NCBI GenBank assembly: GCA_003162495.1
Contig: PMOF01000228.1
Span: 1 to 8,080 of the forward strand
Direction of reading: 5' to 3'
DNA: 8,080 nt
Source of the DNA: Acidobacteriaceae bacterium
GTDB lineage: Bacteria; Acidobacteriota; Terriglobia; Terriglobales; Acidobacteriaceae
Part shown: piece by piece, positions 5,709-8,080 of the stretch
How the letters are laid out: the number at the start of each line of letters is the position of its first letter
How positions within the stretch are numbered: the stretch's first letter is position 1
Position numbers and translations under genes: made by a program
Notes under the pieces: generated by a model
Database searches by the model: none
Seen by the model: only the letters and a program-made list of their open reading frames with translations
What the model was told of the DNA's origin: nothing

Positions 5709-7401
5709 CTGCGGGCTCTGCGAGAGTCACAATTGGCTTCGCACAATTGGCATCGCCGTCCCGGTGCTGTTACTCAGCCTTTGCTTTCAGCCCTCTCTTT
5801 CAGCTCAGGTCTTTGAGATCGGCGGCGGTACGTCCACGCTCTATCAGGCGGGCGGCGGCAGCATCACAATGCATGCTCCCCACTACGATGTCACCATGGG
5901 GGCAGGCTCGGTCGATGGACATATCCTGGGGGGTGGGCGGCTGGTCAAGACCACCAAGACTGCCACATACATTCTGGGCGACGATCAAATCGACTTTCGC
6001 CTCCCCACCGACGTCTTCGATACGAGCCACTTCCTGCTGGCCCGCGGCGGAGGCATCGCCTCTACGCGCGGCACGACGGAGATGCTTTCCTTTGCGGGAG
6101 CCATCGCCACGGATTACAACAGTCCTTTTTTCGACGGAGAGAAAACCAGCGATCCCGCCGGGGTCTTCTTTCTAACCAAGAAACTAAGTCCCCGCTGGAA
6201 GATATTCTCCGACACCGTCGCCTCAAAACAGCAGACCAATATTGAAGCGATTCAATGGTCGCCGCGACCCAAGCTCGATCTGGCCCTGTCTGCCGGCCTC
6301 GGCGCAAATCAGCCCTACGCGGCCGGCAGTCTCAGGTTCTCCAGGGACTGGATCGATGGCCAGGCCGCATATATCGAGGCGGGCCAACAGTTCCATCGCG
6401 TCGCCATGGTCTCTCCGCAGCTGGCGGAGCCGGACCGCGGCAACGTTCTGGTTACGGTCAAACCATACCGCTCCCTCACTTTCACCGGCGCTTATCAGAA
6501 CTATCTGGTGCCGCTGTACCCGACTACCACCAACGTTCGCAGCACTGTCGAGCAGGGGTCGACGGGTTTCCGTATCCTCGCCACTCAACTGAGCGGGACC
6601 GTCTATGACTCCACGTATCAGGGCGAGTCGAACCACGCTGTCTCGCTTTTGGCGGCGCGGGATTTTACGAATCGCTTGCACGTGATCGCCAATTATCTTG
6701 CCAGCCGCCCCAAGGACTCCGCTCCCTCCAGCAGCTTCATCTCCTCGTTTTCAGAGGTACTGAATTCGCGCCTGACCGTCACTGAGAATGTCACCAATTC
6801 GGACGGCCACACCGGTGTAACCTTCGGCGGTCAGCTTCTATCCAACCTGGTCACTATCGGTGCCGACTACGAGACGTATTATGTGCCCGCCAACAACAGC
6901 GCACCTTTGGAGCAGGCCCTTGTGCTCGATGTCAAAGTGAACCTGTTTGGGCGTCTTTCCTTGCATGGCGCAACCTTTATGGACCCGACCGGCCATATTC
7001 GCGATACCGTCGACGCGAAAACCATCATGACGCACGGCCAAACCAACGGTCCCCAGGTTGAACATATAACCATGGAGACGGCCGTGATGCGCGGCTGCGT
7101 TCTCGATACCAAGGGAAGCCCGGTTGAAGGAGCGGCCCTCCTGATCGACCAAAAGGTGGTTTACACCGACTCAAATGGCTGCTTTTTCTTGCGGGAGGGC
7201 CGGCCTCGCACCCATAAGCTTCAGATTATTCTTACGGAGTTTCTTGCCGGCGGCAACTGGCATATTGTCTCCGCGCCGTCGACCATCACGAGCAGTCCGG
7301 AGAAAGAAAATGTTGAGATACCTATCGTCGTGGTTCTGACCCATTCCATGACTGAGGGTCCCACTTCGGAGCCCGCTGGGGACGCGAACTTGCCCAGGTG
7401 A
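5692..7401 (+). CDS. Short usher-like outer-membrane beta-barrel with C-terminal Ig-like domain
   Basis: This 569-residue product has a signal sequence (hydrophobic IGIAVPVLLLSLCF, likely cleavage after SLSAQ, about residue 39). Residues 40-435 are a long series of short amphipathic strands with turns, as in outer-membrane barrels, for example SLTFTGAYQNYLVPLY (261-276), LHVIANYLASRP (329-340) and LVTIGADYETYYVPA (386-400). Residues 465-548 resemble a carboxypeptidase-regulatory-like Ig domain: MRGCVLDTKGSPVEGAALLID, a YTDSNGCFFLREG turn, then strands ending EIPIVVV. Such domains also occur at the periplasmic end of some ushers. The start is a GTG immediately after an in-frame TGA, so no longer version exists; it overlaps the chaperone by 17 nt. 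Position after a chaperone and between two subunits suggests the secretion pore of a chaperone-usher-like system. However, classical ushers exceed 800 residues, and I see no FimD-type N-terminal or plug domain. A plain surface barrel protein is the alternative. Confidence 0.65.
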   Translation: MSRITSCGLCESHNWLRTIGIAVPVLLLSLCFQPSLSAQVFEIGGGTSTLYQAGGGSITMHAPHYDVTMGAGSVDGHILGGGRLVKTTKTATYILGDDQIDFRLPTDVFDTSHFLLARGGGIASTRGTTEMLSFAGAIATDYNSPFFDGEKTSDPAGVFFLTKKLSPRWKIFSDTVASKQQTNIEAIQWSPRPKLDLALSAGLGANQPYAAGSLRFSRDWIDGQAAYIEAGQQFHRVAMVSPQLAEPDRGNVLVTVKPYRSLTFTGAYQNYLVPLYPTTTNVRSTVEQGSTGFRILATQLSGTVYDSTYQGESNHAVSLLAARDFTNRLHVIANYLASRPKDSAPSSSFISSFSEVLNSRLTVTENVTNSDGHTGVTFGGQLLSNLVTIGADYETYYVPANNSAPLEQALVLDVKVNLFGRLSLHGATFMDPTGHIRDTVDAKTIMTHGQTNGPQVEHITMETAVMRGCVLDTKGSPVEGAALLIDQKVVYTDSNGCFFLREGRPRTHKLQIILTEFLAGGNWHIVSAPSTITSSPEKENVEIPIVVVLTHSMTEGPTSEPAGDANLPR

Positions 7402-7427
7402 ACTCAAGTTTCTCGCGGATGAGCCGA

Positions 7428-7433
7428 TATAAT
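7428..7433 (+). promoter_or_regulatory. Possible internal -10 (TATAAT) before subunit B
   Basis: A perfect TATAAT lies in the 46-nt gap between the barrel gene and subunit B. The sequence at the expected -35 position (CAAGTT, 7405-7410) is poor. Transcription from it would start near 7440, at the edge of the AGAGGA ribosome-binding site (7437-7442), leaving a leader of only about 8 nt. It could allow separate expression of subunit B, or be chance. Confidence 0.22.
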
Positions 7434-7447
7434 GCTAGAGGAACGAA

Positions 7448-8011
7448 ATGATGCGATTCAACATGGCATTGCATTCGGCCGCGATTTTCGTATTTCTGGC
7501 TTTGGCGGCTCCGACAGCGACTCTGGGCCAGGCGGTGAAGGTTGCGCCCAGGGCGGGTCGGCCAATCCCGCAGATCAGTTCTCTTTCTGTGAGCGCCACG
7601 CCGTCCGGTGTAAGTTTCACACTGGTTTCGGGCGGGGCGGCCATTGCGAATAGTCCGGTCAGCATCACCACTGACTGGTCAGGCCTCAAAGGGACCACCC
7701 TCAGTCTTTATGGCTATTTCACCAGTTCGGCTGCTGCGCTGACCGGAAGCCTGAGCGGCGACGGCATCCCAAGCTCATGTGTCTTTGGACAGATGGCGAC
7801 CGGGTTGCCAACCAGCAATACGGCCTTTACGCAAACGAATCCTTTGGGTGGCGCCGGGGCCAGTCTTGAGCTTTTTTCCCAGGCCATATCAAACAACGGG
7901 GTGGGCAACCGCACCGATGCGCTGAATCTTACAATCGATTTAACCAGCCTCCCCACGCTCCCCGCAGATACCTATACCGGCACATTGATTATTCAGGCTC
8001 AGGACCTTTAG
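7448..8011 (+). CDS. Exported beta-rich pilin-like subunit B (paralogue of A)
   Basis: This 187-residue product has a signal peptide (MMRFNMALHSAAIFVFLALA, likely cleavage near TLGQA, 25-29). By hand alignment it shares about 77 identities over roughly 145 positions with subunit A. Matching blocks are SLSVSATP (45-52 in both), VSITT (71-75 in both), GYF, the IPxS...GQMxTGxPT..TAFT segment, GAGxxLELF, RTDxLxL and the C-terminal YTGTLxxQAQxL. It differs from A in the mature N-terminus (AVKVAPRAGRPIPQIS, proline- and arginine-rich, without A's alternating-hydrophobic stretch) and in having one cysteine (Cys111). In a fibre model this could make B a tip, adaptor or anchor subunit; that is inference. 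The ATG at 7448 has AGAGGA upstream at normal spacing; an ATG one codon later is equivalent. It is the last gene of the cassette, 46 nt after the barrel gene. Confidence 0.75.
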   Translation: MMRFNMALHSAAIFVFLALAAPTATLGQAVKVAPRAGRPIPQISSLSVSATPSGVSFTLVSGGAAIANSPVSITTDWSGLKGTTLSLYGYFTSSAAALTGSLSGDGIPSSCVFGQMATGLPTSNTAFTQTNPLGGAGASLELFSQAISNNGVGNRTDALNLTIDLTSLPTLPADTYTGTLIIQAQDL

Positions 8012-8034
8012 CAGCCTCCCGGGGGCGCGCGGCC

Positions 8035-8080
8035 TTATTTGCGGTTGGCGATCACCGCTCTTAACTGGGCGGCGATCTCG
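8035..8080 (-). CDS. C-terminal end of a convergent gene (partial)
   Basis: Reading the minus strand from the window edge, one frame gives E-I-A-A-Q-L-R-A-V-I-A-N-R-K followed by TAA at 8037-8035. The amphipathic helix-like composition and basic end look like a genuine protein C-terminus, and the convergent arrangement with a 23-nt gap after subunit B is plausible. Fourteen codons are too few to name a family, and the frame could be chance. No clear terminator hairpin is visible between the two stops. Confidence 0.35.
   Translation of the reverse strand, partial: EIAAQLRAVIANRK

Noticed and set aside
8012..8034. GC-rich stretch between subunit B and the convergent partial gene as a bidirectional terminator
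   Set aside because: Only a CCCGGG palindrome is visible, without a stable longer stem or T-run.

Overview
The window looks like an Acidobacteriota-type chromosome (Terriglobia or a relative). This is inferred from three things: GC-rich core genes with long antisense shadow frames, a dispersed intergenic repeat near the left end whose reverse complement reads CATCCTGAGCGGAG...AGTCGAAGGACC, and a surface-protein cassette of a kind I associate with that phylum. No marker gene proves the taxonomy.

Positions 1-3925 hold a minus-strand housekeeping block, read right to left. It starts with xseA (exonuclease VII large subunit), followed 4 nt later by glmM (phosphoglucosamine mutase, cell-wall precursor synthesis). 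After a gap of about 140 nt comes a seven-helix Bax inhibitor-1/YccA-family membrane protein. xseA and glmM are almost certainly co-transcribed. The Bax inhibitor gene has its own leader, which contains a perfect 8-bp inverted repeat.

Positions 3926-4383 form a divergent control region with visibly more A/T than either flank. It contains GTTACC-type boxes repeated every 21-22 bp, i.e. two helical turns apart, upstream of the plus-strand genes.

Positions 4384-8011 hold a tight plus-strand cassette of four exported proteins: a small beta-rich subunit (A), a PapD-like two-domain periplasmic chaperone, a short outer-membrane beta-barrel protein with a C-terminal Ig-like domain, and a second small subunit (B) paralogous to A. 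The A/chaperone junction is a TAATG overlap and the chaperone/barrel junction is a 17-nt overlap. The order subunit - chaperone - outer-membrane pore - subunit is that of a chaperone-usher pilus operon, but the pore is much shorter than a classical usher (569 aa) and I see no ordinary usher signatures in it. My best reading is a reduced or divergent chaperone-usher-like surface fibre system. This is the most interesting content of the window.

The last 46 bases appear to carry the C-terminal codons of a convergent minus-strand gene that continues outside the window.
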